64,000 nucleotides of DNA from Lithodes maja (GCA_037953745.1 JBAKBP010013022.1:1-64000), one strand, 5' to 3'. Positions 31,890-43,296 are shown, counted from the first letter of the stretch. Notes: a model not told the origin generated them from the sequence alone. Numbers and translations are program-made.

Positions 31890-32325
31890 ATTGGCTGAGT
31901 TGGTACTGGTTGAGAGATACAGGTTGAAATGGTCTACACTCTACAGGTTGAGTTGGTACTGGTTGAGAGCTAACAGGTTGAAATAGTCTACTGGTTGAGT
32001 TGGTACTGGTTGAGAGCTAACAGGTTGAAATGGTCTACTATTTGAGTTGTTACTGGTTGAGAGCTACTGGTTGAAATAGTCTACAGGTTGACTTGGTACT
32101 GGTTGAGAGCTAACAGGTTGAAATAGTCTACTGGTTGAGTTGGTACTGGTTGAGAGCTACTGGTTGAAATAGTTTACAGGTTGAGTTAGTACTGGTTGAG
32201 AGCTACAGGTTGAAAAAGTCTACTAGTTGAGTTGGTACTGGTTGAGAGCTACAGGTTGCAATAGTCTACTAGTTGAGTTGGTACTGGTTGAGAGCTACAG
32301 GTTGAAATGGTCTACTGGTTGAGAT
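31890..32325. repeat. 47-bp-class minisatellite (TACTGGTTGAGAGCTA)
   Basis: About nine imperfect units, each combining GAGTTGGTACTGGTTGAGAG and CAGGTTGAAATAGTCTAC. Confidence 0.88.
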
Positions 32326-32695
32326 ATCCAGTCACCTTTCGTGTGTGTTGTTACATAGTGCACGTGACATCAAGGGTATTCCTAGTGTTCGTGGAAATTA
32401 TATACACCCTAAATAATCTAGGCTCTAGGGCATAAAAGGGGTATGAGAAAGGTATATAAGATCATTGGGTGTATTGATAGTGATTTATATGTCTAATTAA
32501 TATAAACATCTAGGGTATGAGAAAGGTATATATGATCATTTATATTGATAGTGATTTATATTGCTAAGTGGTATAAGATGGGTTTATTACCACCAATATA
32601 CCATTAATAGGGTATGGAAAGGGTATATAAGATCATTGGTTGTATTGATAGTGATATATCTTCCTAACTGGTAGAAGATGAGTTTATAACCACTG
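32326..32695. other. Left flank of Gypsy-2
   Basis: Three imperfect units with GGGTATATAAGATCATTGG and TTGATAGTGAT. No gene. Confidence 0.5.
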
Positions 32696-34544
32696 TGACG
32701 CATGTCGAGTATGAGCATGCTGTACAGAACGCCCAGTCAGGCCCCACTCTCGCTAGGATCGTCAGGGCAGGAACTTTGGCTGTAGTCTGTGTAGAGTTTC
32801 CTAACTTAGTTTATGTGAGCCGTTGTACTATAAGTATTATAAATATGTATTTTGTTTTCATCTGAGTCAACGAGTTCTATTTTATATCATTAGTTATAAG
32901 TATTGTGTGTGGGACTTATATGTAATGATGAGAGGAGAGAGAGAGAGATGTTACGTAACGGGGACCAGTGAGTGCGCCACGCGGGCAGATAGGCCTAATT
33001 CCCTCCTCCCTTCCTCCCTCTCAGAGCGTGGGAAATCCTTTGTCGATCCCAGATTGAGAGAGAATATGACGTCATGATTGCCAGTGGGCGGTCCTTAAGT
33101 AGTTTGAGATATGCCGCTAGAGGGCCGAGTATAAAAAGGAGAGGTCCTCGCCACAATTCTTTAGAACTCATCAGGCAAAGCGACCTCTCATATCCCTTGC
33201 AACTATCCATATTCTTCCGACTGATGTGAACTTTCTCTACTCTCTGAACAGCCTATCTTCTTCTCTTCTCGTCCCTGTTTAACCTCCATGACCCCTTTGG
33301 TGCAGATTTAGTCAGCCAAAGTATTATCGCTTGAGTTCTCACGAGATAAGTGCCTGTTAGATAGCCTATTTTTGGAAGGGTTAACTAGAATAGGATTGAT
33401 TGATGTTTGTTGCACTCGTATATGCATTTCCCTGTGTGCGATTATTCATGTTCCTGTTTTCTGCTGGTTTAGGCAATGCTAGACTGGGATAGGGTTTCTG
33501 AGTTGTGATTTCCTATGAGTACTAGGTTGCGGTTGAACCAGTACAATTGCAACGGAGACGTGGAACGCCTAGGTGGTCTTTCTGACTGTGTACCGTGGGA
33601 GTTTAGCACTGTGTTGCGAGTGAGGGCTTTTGCCTGTGCCACCCAACACTGTGCTATCTCATTTGCTTGACTTTGAGAGGATCGCCAGGAGAGAACCAGA
33701 TACTAGTGATCTGGATCTCTCAAGAGAGCATCCCGTCAATTACCGTAATTTGGCCGCACAGTCTTAAGGACCTCGCTAGGCTACGAGCCGCTTGCTCAGC
33801 CATTGTCTCTTAACCTTAGATATCCCAGCTAGACTTTGCTCGACCAGCAGATACAGCATAGTATTGAAGCTTCTCCTTATGTATATTATTGTTTCTGCAC
33901 TATTGATTTCATGTGTGGCACGCTTAGCTGCTTCAGAGATTAGTGGCCCACGAGCACAATCTTAGTAGGCTATTGCCAGTGCATTGTCGGAGTACTTCTT
34001 CTTAATGTTTGCCATATCCTATTGCTTATTCTTATAATTCTTCTTATGTCAATTTAAAGCCTTTAATTACCAGTGAGTTATTCATTAAATTGCTGTTCAA
34101 AATCCGATACTTACTTCTTATGAGTATTCGAGAAGCATCTAACTTATCAGAAGATTCCTTGCTCGATGCTCGAGGACTATTGTTTAACGTAACGTAATAG
34201 TGCCGATCCGAAGTAGAGGGTGGAGGACTTCTTAAGTTCTTAGTTCAAGGGTGGATTACTTCGGCTTCGGCCAACACTATTCTTTAGTGTTGTAGTACTT
34301 TCTTCTTTGTTTGATTGTTGACCAGACTAGATAACTCCCGTCTTGTTATTAGTCTGTTGTGTGAAACGCTAGTACCGAGTTCTTGTATACCCCGTTATAG
34401 CAGATAGAACTCTGGAGGGTAGTGGCGTTTTTTGTTCGGCTGGCAGTACTCTGGGGTTGGGATCGTGTGTTTTCCGTTGTGGCAACGAGCCATAGTCGAG
34501 TCCTGTGTAAGAGCCCTAGTGTACCTGAGTGCCCGGTCGTAACA
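32696..34544 (+). repeat. Gypsy-2 5' LTR
   Basis: Begins TGACGCATGTCG and ends GTCGTAACA. Contains a CRE palindrome TGACGTCA (33067-33074) and a TATA box GTATAAAAAG (33129-33138), so transcription probably starts near 33160. Confidence 0.9.
33067..33138 (+). promoter_or_regulatory. Gypsy-2 LTR core promoter: CRE plus TATA box
   Basis: TGACGTCA at 33067-33074 and TATAAAAAG at 33130-33138. The same pair is kept in the 3' LTR (40799-40806 and 40862-40870). The function is inferred from the motifs. Confidence 0.6.
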
Positions 34545-34546
34545 AA

Positions 34547-34564
34547 TGGCGACCTTGCTTAGGA
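34547..34564 (+). promoter_or_regulatory. Gypsy-2 primer-binding site (putative)
   Basis: TGGCGACCTTGCTTAGG two bases inside the LTR; first twelve bases as in Gypsy-1. Confidence 0.6.
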
Positions 34565-34758
34565 TTTTGTGAACAGTATAATTTTTTGCAGAGTTGTACA
34601 ACATTTGTTTGTTCGTACTTTAGCGTACATATTGAAGAATATTTTTTTTTGTAAGGCAATTAGGAGAGCATTTAAGAGACTCCAGTTAATTTAGTAATTA
34701 GTGCTTGCATAAGGGAGTTTAACACTTTTGTCTCGAGAATTTTTTGGTGAACTTCAGT

Positions 34759-37700
34759 ATGTCGGGCCCTAGTACTGACGAGGAGCGAGAGATGCTAAGT
34801 GAGGAGGTGCCGTTAGTAACTAGGGAGGAGGATGCTAGACTTTTTGTGAGTAAGCAGTACCACGTGACGGAGGAGAGGCTGACTGGGGTGAATGTTTATG
34901 GCTTGCACCTGATAGCCAAGGTTTTGGGTCTATCCAATGTAGGAGGGATGTCCAAGGGGGAGCTGATTTCCTGGGTGTTGCGTGGGCGACATGGGGTTTC
35001 GGAGGAGAGGGCGTTTGGGGGGGTTCCTCCCCAGATCCCCTCTCACTCGACTCCCACAGTGCCGTCCACTCAGTTGCCGGAGGTTAGCACTCTCCCACAG
35101 AGGGATGAGCATTGGAAGATTGGAGTGCCCTCGGGCGGTGCGTATGGTGGTTCCCCAGTTCTTGCCCCCCCTCCTTCAGTAGTGGCAGCTCCCTCTTCCG
35201 GCCTGTCTCCTGAGATGATATTTAAACTCGAGCTTGCTAAAATGGAGAATGAGTCTAGGAGGCATGAGAAGGAGATTGAGGCTGAGACTAGGAGGCATGA
35301 GACTGAGGCTAGGAAGCAGGAGAATGAGACTAGGAGGCATGAGATTGAGGTTAGGAGGCAAGAGGATGAGACCAGGAGGCATGAGGCTGAGCTTAGGTAC
35401 GACTCAGAGAAATATTGTGCTCAAATAGATTTAGATAAGACTCGTGCAGAGTCGACAGGGATTCGGATGGGCCGTGAGGGCCAAGTAAGAGAACAGTCCT
35501 TGTCCCACTTAGTCAAATTGGTGCCGGCATTTAGTGAAACTGAAGTCACAGAATTTTTTAATCGTTTTGAGAAGAAGTGTAGGGAGCATAATTGGCCTGA
35601 AGAGAAGTGGGCAGCTCTGGTCTCCTCAAGACTTACGGGTAAGGGTCTGAAGGCTTATGATGCACTGCCTTTAGAGTCTTGCATTGACTACCCAGTATTG
35701 AAGAGAGCTGTCCTACGGGCATACGAGTTGCAACCAGAAACATATCGATTGAAGTTTCGGGGTGTTACGAAGACTAGGGAGGCGACCTTTCTTGAACATG
35801 CCCGGGACTTAAAAGATGCACTTACAAACTGGACACGTTCTGAGAAAGCTGAGACGGCCGAACAGTTGACGGAGCTGTTTCTGCTCGAGCAGTTTTATAA
35901 GTGTACAGGTGCAGAAATGACTTTAACTATTAAAGAAAAGAATCCAAAAACTCTACAGGAGGCAGCTGAGATGGCTGACCTCCGGCTATCATTAATTCGT
36001 GGGTGCGGGTCTGCCCAGCGTAGTGAGGCAGGTAACAAGGGGCGTGACGTCCCACCCCCCCGAGTTAGTAATATATCTTATGCAAACAAGTACAAGAGTT
36101 ATGATACCAAGACTGACCACAAGACTAGCACCGTCCCATTTAAGAAGGGGCCGGGCCCTTCCCAGTACCAAGGGAAGCCCAAAGGGGAGTTAGAGTGTTA
36201 TCAATGTCATAAAAAGGGGCACTTTGCAAGAGTCTGTCCTAGCAAACCACCTACAGCAGCTGTGTCTTTGGCCTGCAACATTGGTGTGTCTCTGAAGCCT
36301 TCTGAGTTTGCCCGGGGCAGTTCGTCAGAGGCTGAGGCACAGCCAATGCAGAAGCACCTGGGAGGCTCGAACCCTGCTCAGGATGTTTTTTGCGACCATA
36401 GAGGACGGGGTTGCGTGATGTGGGCGGGGCGCAAGCATGGAGTAGAGGTCTTGCGTGATACAGGTGCTTCCCAGACTTTGATGAAAAACTTGACTGGCTA
36501 CCCTATAAATGCGGCTCGGGTGGTGGTGGTGCAGGGTATTAATGCAACTCGGTCATACCCGCTGGTGCGGTTGGAGTTGGAGGTGGATGGTGTGGCACGT
36601 GAATTGGATGTTGGGATTGTGGAGAAACTGCCAGTGGAGGGCGTCGACCTTCTTCTCGGCAACGACTTTGCAATGCCCGCTTCTGAGGTTCTACCCTTAG
36701 TCGTTGCCGAGAGGCCGGCCGACGTGAGTAGGGAAGAGCGAGAGTGGGTCGAGCGGTGCCAGGCACAACCCATGGCGTGTGCTGTCACCCGAGCTCGGGC
36801 AGCTAAAGTGTCACCGCCTAGTCCTCCGTCTTCAGACCAGCAGAGGAACGATCAACAGGAGGAGGCTAAAGCTGGAGTTGGTTTTAAGAGTTTTGACTCG
36901 GCGGCTCTCCTGGGTGATTCAGTATTAGCACCATTACTTAGTTCTGGAGTAGCCCCTGGGCCTGTCATCGAGAGTGACGAGGCTGGGCATGACGAGTCTC
37001 CACGACAGCAACGTTATGAACATCGAGAGAGACAGAGGGAGCAGCTCAGTATCGGGGAGGGTCATGCATTGCTCCGGGAGCAGTTAGATCGCTTGGCACC
37101 CTCAGATATACGTCGGTTGCAGCTGGAGGACCCTGAGCTCCAAACGTGTGCTAATGGAGCTGTGGAGCTCGACGAGGACGGTGATGCACAGCCGGGAGAT
37201 TTTTTTTATTTAGATGGCATCCTGTATCGGCGTTTTCAAGACCCTAACCGTAGCTGGAAGATGGGGTCCGGGGTAGTGGACCAGTTGATGGTGCCGCGGG
37301 AGTGCAGGGATAGCCTACTGAGTTTGGCGCATGACACACCGCTGGCAGGACATTTGGGGGTAAGAAAAACGGTGGCGGCTTTGGGGAAGTTGTTTTGGTG
37401 GCCGGGGATGAAGTCTCATGTGCAGTCCTGGATAAACTCATGTGATATTTGTCAACGGGTCGGGAAACCAAACCAAGTTATTCCTAAAGCTCCGTTGCAC
37501 CCTATTCCTGTAATTGGGCCACCTTTTAGTAAGATTGTTGTTGACATGGTTGGTCCCCTCCCTCCCACAAAGGCTGGTAATAAATTTTTGTTAACCATCA
37601 TGGATGTTGCCACTAGATACCCCGATGCATACCCCATGAAAAACGGCATGGCTAAGACGGTAGTCAGTAACTTGTTGTGGTACTTTTCAAGGTACGGGTA

Positions 37701-39906
37701 CCCGGAGGAGATTCAGTCTGATCAGGGGTCCAATTTCACCTCCAATCTCTTTAAGCAAACAATGCAACAGCATGGAATACGGGCGGTGGTATCGTCAGCG
37801 TATCACCCTGAGAGCCAAGGGGTGCTTGAGCGGTGGCATGCCACCCTTAAAAGCATGCTCAGGTGTTATTGTGCTGATAACGGAAGAGATTGGGATCTTG
37901 GATTGCCGTATGTACTGTTTGCTGCTCGGGAAGTGCCTGGTGAGAGCCTGGGATTTAGTCCAAACGAGCTGATTTTTGGACACCGAGTCAGGGGCCCCCT
38001 TAATATGCTGCGGGAAATTTGGGAAGGAACTGTACCGCCTTGTTCCTTGTTGAAGTATGTGTTTGAAAGCCGTGAGCGCATGCTTAAGAGTCTGGAGATG
38101 GCAGGTCGGAATTTAACAGGGTCACAAGCTTTAATGAAGGACAGGTATGATCGCAAAGTGAAGCTCCGGGAGTTCATTGTGGGACAGGAGGTGTTGATTT
38201 TGTTGCCTTTGGTGGGTAACCCCTTGTCGGCGAAGTATACTGGACCCTATAAAATTGTGGAGAAAATTTCGGACCTAGATTACCTTGTTGCCACTCCAGA
38301 CAGGAGGAAGAAGAATCAGTTATGTCACGTGAACCTGATAAAAGAGTATGTGAGGCGCCCCTCTGAGCCTCTCACTGTCCCTGTGTTGGCTTGTTGCGGC
38401 CGTGGTGGAGAAGGAGAGGGGGACAGTCAAGCTTCAGAGGAGGATAGCTGGGATCACCATGTTTCAGCGGATCAGTGGGCGGGGAACTCGAGCCTAAGGG
38501 CTGACGAGGCTATAGCCCATTTGCCTGAGCCGCAATTTGAAGCTATCCGTCAGTTGCTCGGTTTATACCCCACTGTATTCGCTGAACATCCAGGCCTCAC
38601 TACTCAGGCTATGCATGATGTTGACGTGGGGCACCATCTACCCTTTAAGTCAATCCCATACCGTGTGCCCCCCATAAAACTACCCGCTCTGAGGGATGAG
38701 TTGGAGTATATGCTCGGTAGAGGGTTGATAGAGAAAGGTACCGTTAAATGGACTTCCCCCGTAACACTGCAGCCTAAACCAGATGGCAAGGTACGCTTCT
38801 GTATTGATTTCCGTAGGCTAAACGGTTTGACTCCAACTAACCCATATCCTCTTCCTCGGGTTGATGATAGTGTTGATAAAATTGGTAATGCTCGGTTTTT
38901 GTCTAAAGTTGATTTAGTAAAAGGTTACTGGCAAGTACCTTTGTCCGAGCGCGCTAAAGAGGTATGTGGTTTTGTGGTGGACGGGAGTACTTACCGGTGT
39001 AATGTTATGCCCTACGGACTTAAGAATGCACCAGCAACGTTTCAGAACCTGATGAATGAAATTGTCAAGGACATTCCAAATTGCACCGTATACTTGGACG
39101 ATGTAATCATTTATGATGACGACTTTGAGAGCCATTGTGAGCACCTGGAGACCTTGTTCCGGAAACTTAGTGAAGCAAGTCTGGTAGTAAATTTGGCAAA
39201 GTGTGACTTCGTAAAAGCCACTGTGCAGTACCTTGGGTTTGTAGTGGGAAGGGGACAGGTGTGCCCTCCTCAGAACAAGGTACAGGCTATCAATAAATTT
39301 CCGCACCCAACCACCAAGAAGCAGATCATGAGATTCTTGGGTATGATAGGCTACTACAGACGCTTTATAAAAGGTTACTCCACGGTGTTGGCACCTCTCA
39401 CAGATTTGTTATCTAAAGACAAAAAGTTTTTGTGGGCGCCTGAGTGTGAAAAGGCTTTTAATTTAGTGAAGCATTTGCTGTGTACTCACCCGATACTCAG
39501 GGCCCCAGACTTTAACAGGCCTTTTCAGCTGGCAACAGATGCTAGTGGTGTAGGGGCTGGTGCCGTCTTGCTACAGACAGACAATGAAGGTGTGGAACAC
39601 CCAGTAAGTTTCTTTTCTAAGAAGTTCAATGCTGCACAAAAGAACTATTCTACAATAGAAAAGGAATTACTGGCGATTGTGCTGTCACTCAGGCACTTCG
39701 AGGTGTATGTTCCAGCCTATGGCCCAGTCGTGGTTATCTACACTGATCATCACCCTTTGAGATTCCTAAATCAATTTCACAATCGCAATATGAGACTGAC
39801 CCGGTGGTCATTGATGTTGCAGGAGTATAACCTGGACATCCGGCATATTGCGGGATGTGACAATGTGATTGCGGATTGTTTATCGAGGGTAGATGATCAG
39901 TCGTAG
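34759..39906 (+). CDS. Gypsy-2 gag-pol polyprotein, single open frame
   Basis: 1715 residues from the ATG at 34759 to TAG. Gag region with a charged stretch of repeated ETRRHE-like units (about 160-215). CCHC zinc knuckle C480-C493. Aspartic protease RDTGAS (D567). Integrase: H858, H865, C895, C898 finger and D929, D988, E1024 triad with the classic 35-residue D-E spacing. Reverse transcriptase with YLDD at 1445-1448. RNase H with D1594, E1634 and D1663. The order PR-INT-RT-RH, with the integrase ahead of the RT, is that of Gmr1-like elements. No stop or frameshift is visible, so the protein could be functional. Confidence 0.95.
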   Translation: MSGPSTDEEREMLSEEVPLVTREEDARLFVSKQYHVTEERLTGVNVYGLHLIAKVLGLSNVGGMSKGELISWVLRGRHGVSEERAFGGVPPQIPSHSTPTVPSTQLPEVSTLPQRDEHWKIGVPSGGAYGGSPVLAPPPSVVAAPSSGLSPEMIFKLELAKMENESRRHEKEIEAETRRHETEARKQENETRRHEIEVRRQEDETRRHEAELRYDSEKYCAQIDLDKTRAESTGIRMGREGQVREQSLSHLVKLVPAFSETEVTEFFNRFEKKCREHNWPEEKWAALVSSRLTGKGLKAYDALPLESCIDYPVLKRAVLRAYELQPETYRLKFRGVTKTREATFLEHARDLKDALTNWTRSEKAETAEQLTELFLLEQFYKCTGAEMTLTIKEKNPKTLQEAAEMADLRLSLIRGCGSAQRSEAGNKGRDVPPPRVSNISYANKYKSYDTKTDHKTSTVPFKKGPGPSQYQGKPKGELECYQCHKKGHFARVCPSKPPTAAVSLACNIGVSLKPSEFARGSSSEAEAQPMQKHLGGSNPAQDVFCDHRGRGCVMWAGRKHGVEVLRDTGASQTLMKNLTGYPINAARVVVVQGINATRSYPLVRLELEVDGVARELDVGIVEKLPVEGVDLLLGNDFAMPASEVLPLVVAERPADVSREEREWVERCQAQPMACAVTRARAAKVSPPSPPSSDQQRNDQQEEAKAGVGFKSFDSAALLGDSVLAPLLSSGVAPGPVIESDEAGHDESPRQQRYEHRERQREQLSIGEGHALLREQLDRLAPSDIRRLQLEDPELQTCANGAVELDEDGDAQPGDFFYLDGILYRRFQDPNRSWKMGSGVVDQLMVPRECRDSLLSLAHDTPLAGHLGVRKTVAALGKLFWWPGMKSHVQSWINSCDICQRVGKPNQVIPKAPLHPIPVIGPPFSKIVVDMVGPLPPTKAGNKFLLTIMDVATRYPDAYPMKNGMAKTVVSNLLWYFSRYGYPEEIQSDQGSNFTSNLFKQTMQQHGIRAVVSSAYHPESQGVLERWHATLKSMLRCYCADNGRDWDLGLPYVLFAAREVPGESLGFSPNELIFGHRVRGPLNMLREIWEGTVPPCSLLKYVFESRERMLKSLEMAGRNLTGSQALMKDRYDRKVKLREFIVGQEVLILLPLVGNPLSAKYTGPYKIVEKISDLDYLVATPDRRKKNQLCHVNLIKEYVRRPSEPLTVPVLACCGRGGEGEGDSQASEEDSWDHHVSADQWAGNSSLRADEAIAHLPEPQFEAIRQLLGLYPTVFAEHPGLTTQAMHDVDVGHHLPFKSIPYRVPPIKLPALRDELEYMLGRGLIEKGTVKWTSPVTLQPKPDGKVRFCIDFRRLNGLTPTNPYPLPRVDDSVDKIGNARFLSKVDLVKGYWQVPLSERAKEVCGFVVDGSTYRCNVMPYGLKNAPATFQNLMNEIVKDIPNCTVYLDDVIIYDDDFESHCEHLETLFRKLSEASLVVNLAKCDFVKATVQYLGFVVGRGQVCPPQNKVQAINKFPHPTTKKQIMRFLGMIGYYRRFIKGYSTVLAPLTDLLSKDKKFLWAPECEKAFNLVKHLLCTHPILRAPDFNRPFQLATDASGVGAGAVLLQTDNEGVEHPVSFFSKKFNAAQKNYSTIEKELLAIVLSLRHFEVYVPAYGPVVVIYTDHHPLRFLNQFHNRNMRLTRWSLMLQEYNLDIRHIAGCDNVIADCLSRVDDQS

Positions 39907-40410
39907 GCTATCACAGGTGTATGATCCCGAAGAGATTGACACACGGGTAGCCTCCTGCTTTGGTTTGAGTAGTATTTTGCGCTTGGTGCTTGTTGGCTCG
40001 CGGTTGTAGCCCAGCGTATTGGGTCGTAAAGCAGGATTGTTGAGCGTTTGGTATAGAAGAAAATAGGCTGCCCTTATAGTGCAGCCGGAGAAAAACATAT
40101 TAAAATATAAAAATCATATAAAAACTCTTTCTTTTTGATGAAGATAATTGTATAAGTTTGTCATAGCCTATAAAGTTTGAGTAGTCCACGAACTATCAAA
40201 CGGCTGAGCTGCTGTAAGCTCGCTCTGGGAGCATGATATTATGTCTTTTACTATTGTTGGGAGGAGTTATGAAATGTGATTTTTTTTTTTTTATAAGATG
40301 TGTTTTAGTGATAAACTCAGCGTTGTTTTAGTGCCATGCGGTCGCTGGGTGTGAGGGGTTTGATGGGGTTCTGTATATCAGATTTTAGCTCAGGGTTGAG
40401 CAAGTAAATA
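39907..40410. other. Gypsy-2 3' untranslated region
   Basis: No reading frame of note. T-run at 40280-40292. Lies between the stop codon and the purine tract. Confidence 0.6.
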
Positions 40411-40427
40411 AAATCTTGGGGGAGGTA
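40411..40427 (+). promoter_or_regulatory. Gypsy-2 polypurine tract
   Basis: AAATCTTGGGGGAGGTA directly before the 3' LTR. Confidence 0.75.
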
Positions 40428-42274
40428 TGACGCATGTCGAGTATGAGCATGCTGTACAGAACGCCCAGTCAGGCCCCACTCTCGCTAGGATCGTCAGGGC
40501 AGGAACTTTGGCTGTAGTCTGTGTAGAGTTTCCTAACTTAGTTTATGTGAGCCGTTGTACTATAAGTATTATAAATATGTATTTTGTTTTCATCTGAGTC
40601 AACGAGTTCTATTTTATATCATTAGTTATAAGTATTGTGTGTGGGACTTATATGTAATGATGAGAGGAGAGAGAGAGAGATGTTACGTAACGGGGACCAG
40701 TGAGTGCGCCACGCGGGCAGATAGGCCTAATTCCCTCCTCCCTTCCTCCCTCTCAGAGCGTGGGAAATCCTTTGTCGATCCCAGATTGAGAGAGAATATG
40801 ACGTCATGATTGCCAGTGGGCGGTCCTTAAGTAGTTTGAGATATGCCGCTAGAGGGCCGAGTATAAAAAGAGAGGTTCTTGCCACCATTCTTCAGAACTC
40901 ATCAGGCAAAGCGACCTCTCATATCCCTTGCAACTATCCATATTCTTCCGACTGATGTGAACTTTCTCTACTCTCTGAACAGCCTATCTTCTTCTCTTCT
41001 CGTCCCTGTTTAACCTCCATGACCCCTTTGGTGCAGATTTAGTCAGCCAAAGTATTATCGCTTGAGTTCTCACGAGATAAGTGCCTGTTAGATAGCCTAT
41101 TTTTGGAAGGGTTAACTAGAATAGGATTGATTGATGTTTGTTGCACTCGTATATGCATTTCCCTGTGTGCGATTATTCATGTTCCTGTTTTCTGCTGGTT
41201 TAGGCAATGCTAGACTGGGATAGGGTTTCTGAGTTGTGATTTCCTATGAGTACTAGGTTGCGGTTGAACCAGTACAATTGCAACGGAGACGTGGAACGCC
41301 TAGGTGGTCTTTCTGACTGTGTACCGTGGGAGTTTAGCACTGTGTTGCGAGTGAGGGCTTTTGCCTGTGCCACCCAACACTGTGCTATCTCATTTGCTTG
41401 ACTTTGAGAGGATCGCCAGGAGAGAACCAGATACTAGTGATCTGGATCTCTCAAGAGAGCATCCCGTCAATTACCGTAATTTGGCCGCACAGTCTTAAGG
41501 ACCTCGCTAGGCTACGAGCCGCTTGCTCAGCCATTGTCTCTTAACCTTAGATATCCCAGCTAGACTTTGCTCGACCAGCAGATACAGCATAGTATTGAAG
41601 CTTCTCCTTATGTATATTATTGTTTAAGCACTATTGATTTCATGTGTGGCACGCTTAGCTACTTCAGAGATTAGTGGCCCACGAGCACAATCTTAGTAGG
41701 CTATTGCCAGTGCATTGTCGGAGTACTTCTTCTTAATGTTTGCCATATCCTATTGCTTATTCTTATAATTCTTCTTATGTCAATTTAAAGCCTTTAATTA
41801 CCAGTGAGTTATTCATTAAATTGCTGTTCAAAATCCGATACTTACTTCTTATGAGTATTCGAGAAGCATCTAACTTATCAGAAGATTCCTTGCTTGATGC
41901 TCGAGGACTATTGTTTAACGTAACGTAATAGTGCCGATCCGAAGTAGAGGGTGGAGGACTTCTTAAGTTCTTAGTTCAAGGGTGGATTACTTCGGCTTCG
42001 GCCAACACTATTCTTTAGTGTTGTAGTACTTTCTTCTTTGTTTGATTGTTGACCAGACTAGATAACTCCCGTCTTGTTATTAGTCTGTTGTGTGAAACGC
42101 TAGTACCGAGTTCTTGTATACCCCGTTATAGCAGATAGAACTCTGGAGGGTAGTGGCGTTTTTTGTTCGGCTGGCAGTACTCTGGGGTTGGGATCGTGTG
42201 TTTCCGTTGTGGCAGCGAGCCATACTCGAGTCCTGTGTAAGAGCCCTAGTGTACCCGAGTGCCCGGTCGTAACA
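40428..42274 (+). repeat. Gypsy-2 3' LTR
   Basis: Same ends as the 5' LTR. Where the two LTRs differ near their 3' ends (GGCAGCGAGCCATACTCG), this copy agrees with the partial LTR at 63683. Confidence 0.9.
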
Positions 42275-42303
42275 ATGGTCTGAATTTTCAGTTCGTATTT
42301 GAC

Positions 42304-43296
42304 TTACACTACCCTGTCTTGGGTCTGGTTGACCCCGTTTTTTGAACGGAAATCCTTGACTGCATCGTTCAGCAGACGACCAAGACGTGCAGCTCCTACT
42401 TCATTGAGATGTACACCATCTCCTGAAAACAAAGATTTATCATAGTAAAAATTATCCCACGTGTCGACAAAGCCGATGTTCTCCTCCCTGCAGAGTTTGG
42501 CTAGTCGGCGATTTGTACTGGTAGCTATGTTGTAGAATCGGTTTTCTACATCAATCCGGGGAACAATTCCTGAAATTAAGATTCTATTAGATTTTTCCTT
42601 GAAGGACCTGATCAGCCGCCGGTACTTGCAAAGTAGTTCCTCTGACCGCGTCCGTTGGACATCATTAGATCCAACGTGGATGACGTACGTAGTGCTTGCG
42701 GGGGCGAGCCTGGAAACCTCTTCCAGAGCCGCAACAATGTCGTCCACGCCGCCACCTGGGATACAGAATCGCTTTCTGGTCCTGGGTGCCCTGGCGCAGA
42801 ACTCGGTTAGTTGGCCACGGACCATGGAGTCGCCCACAAGCCGAACTTCTTCCGTTTCCTCTTCCTCGTCAATAGCCAGAATTTTGAAGCGGTTTTGGCA
42901 TGTTGTCGGGATGACCTTCCTGGTACTGGTACTGGGATGGACATTGTTTCTCACTAACTGAAAGTTGTCCTGGGGGGGAGTGAGAGTAGAGTCATTATTA
43001 TTATCTGCAACATCTAAGGTAGCTGCTGGTGTGGGTACCGGTACTGTATGCACTGGAATGGCGGTTGACATAGTAGTGGTTTCTTGGGCCGAGGGCACTC
43101 CTACGTTGAGTGTGGCAAATTCTTGAAGGGATTCAAGCTTCGTAGTCAGGGCATCGATCTTGCGGTGAGCTGCATTCAATTCATCCGCAATCTTCTCTCG
43201 GAGCTGGCAAAATCTACAAATTTGGACATCAGTATCAACAAACATGGTAGGGCCAAATTTACCGGAACAACTCGTGCAGGTTCGTTGCGGCGCCAT
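42304..43296 (-). CDS. CR1-type LINE ORF1: zinc-binding plus SGNH esterase protein
   Basis: 330 residues from the ATG at 43296; an in-frame extension reaches 43356 without ATG support. N-terminus CTSC (7-10) and CRFC (27-30) form a PHD-like zinc pair, followed by a short coiled coil (about 31-60) and a Pro/Thr-rich linker. The second half is an SGNH/GDSL-type hydrolase with GDS (S157), G181, GSND (N211) and DGVH (D293, H296), all catalytic positions present. CR1-like LINEs are known to carry PHD and esterase domains in ORF1, so this is most likely an ORF1. No ORF2 follows: its 3' side runs into the Gypsy-2 LTR 30 bases on. A stand-alone host protein is the alternative. Confidence 0.8.
   Translation of the reverse strand: MAPQRTCTSCSGKFGPTMFVDTDVQICRFCQLREKIADELNAAHRKIDALTTKLESLQEFATLNVGVPSAQETTTMSTAIPVHTVPVPTPAATLDVADNNNDSTLTPPQDNFQLVRNNVHPSTSTRKVIPTTCQNRFKILAIDEEEETEEVRLVGDSMVRGQLTEFCARAPRTRKRFCIPGGGVDDIVAALEEVSRLAPASTTYVIHVGSNDVQRTRSEELLCKYRRLIRSFKEKSNRILISGIVPRIDVENRFYNIATSTNRRLAKLCREENIGFVDTWDNFYYDKSLFSGDGVHLNEVGAARLGRLLNDAVKDFRSKNGVNQTQDRVV

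Larger units (their letters stand above)
32696..42274 (+). mobile_element. Gypsy-2: full-length LTR retrotransposon, integrase-before-RT type
   Basis: About 9.58 kb with LTRs of 1849 bp (32696-34544) and 1847 bp (40428-42274), a primer-binding site, one unbroken gag-pol frame and a purine tract. The LTRs differ at roughly 14 sites by eye (about 0.8%). The flanks (ACTG before, ATGG after) do not form a target duplication. It is related to Gypsy-1 across the whole polyprotein, but its LTRs look different in sequence. Confidence 0.92.
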
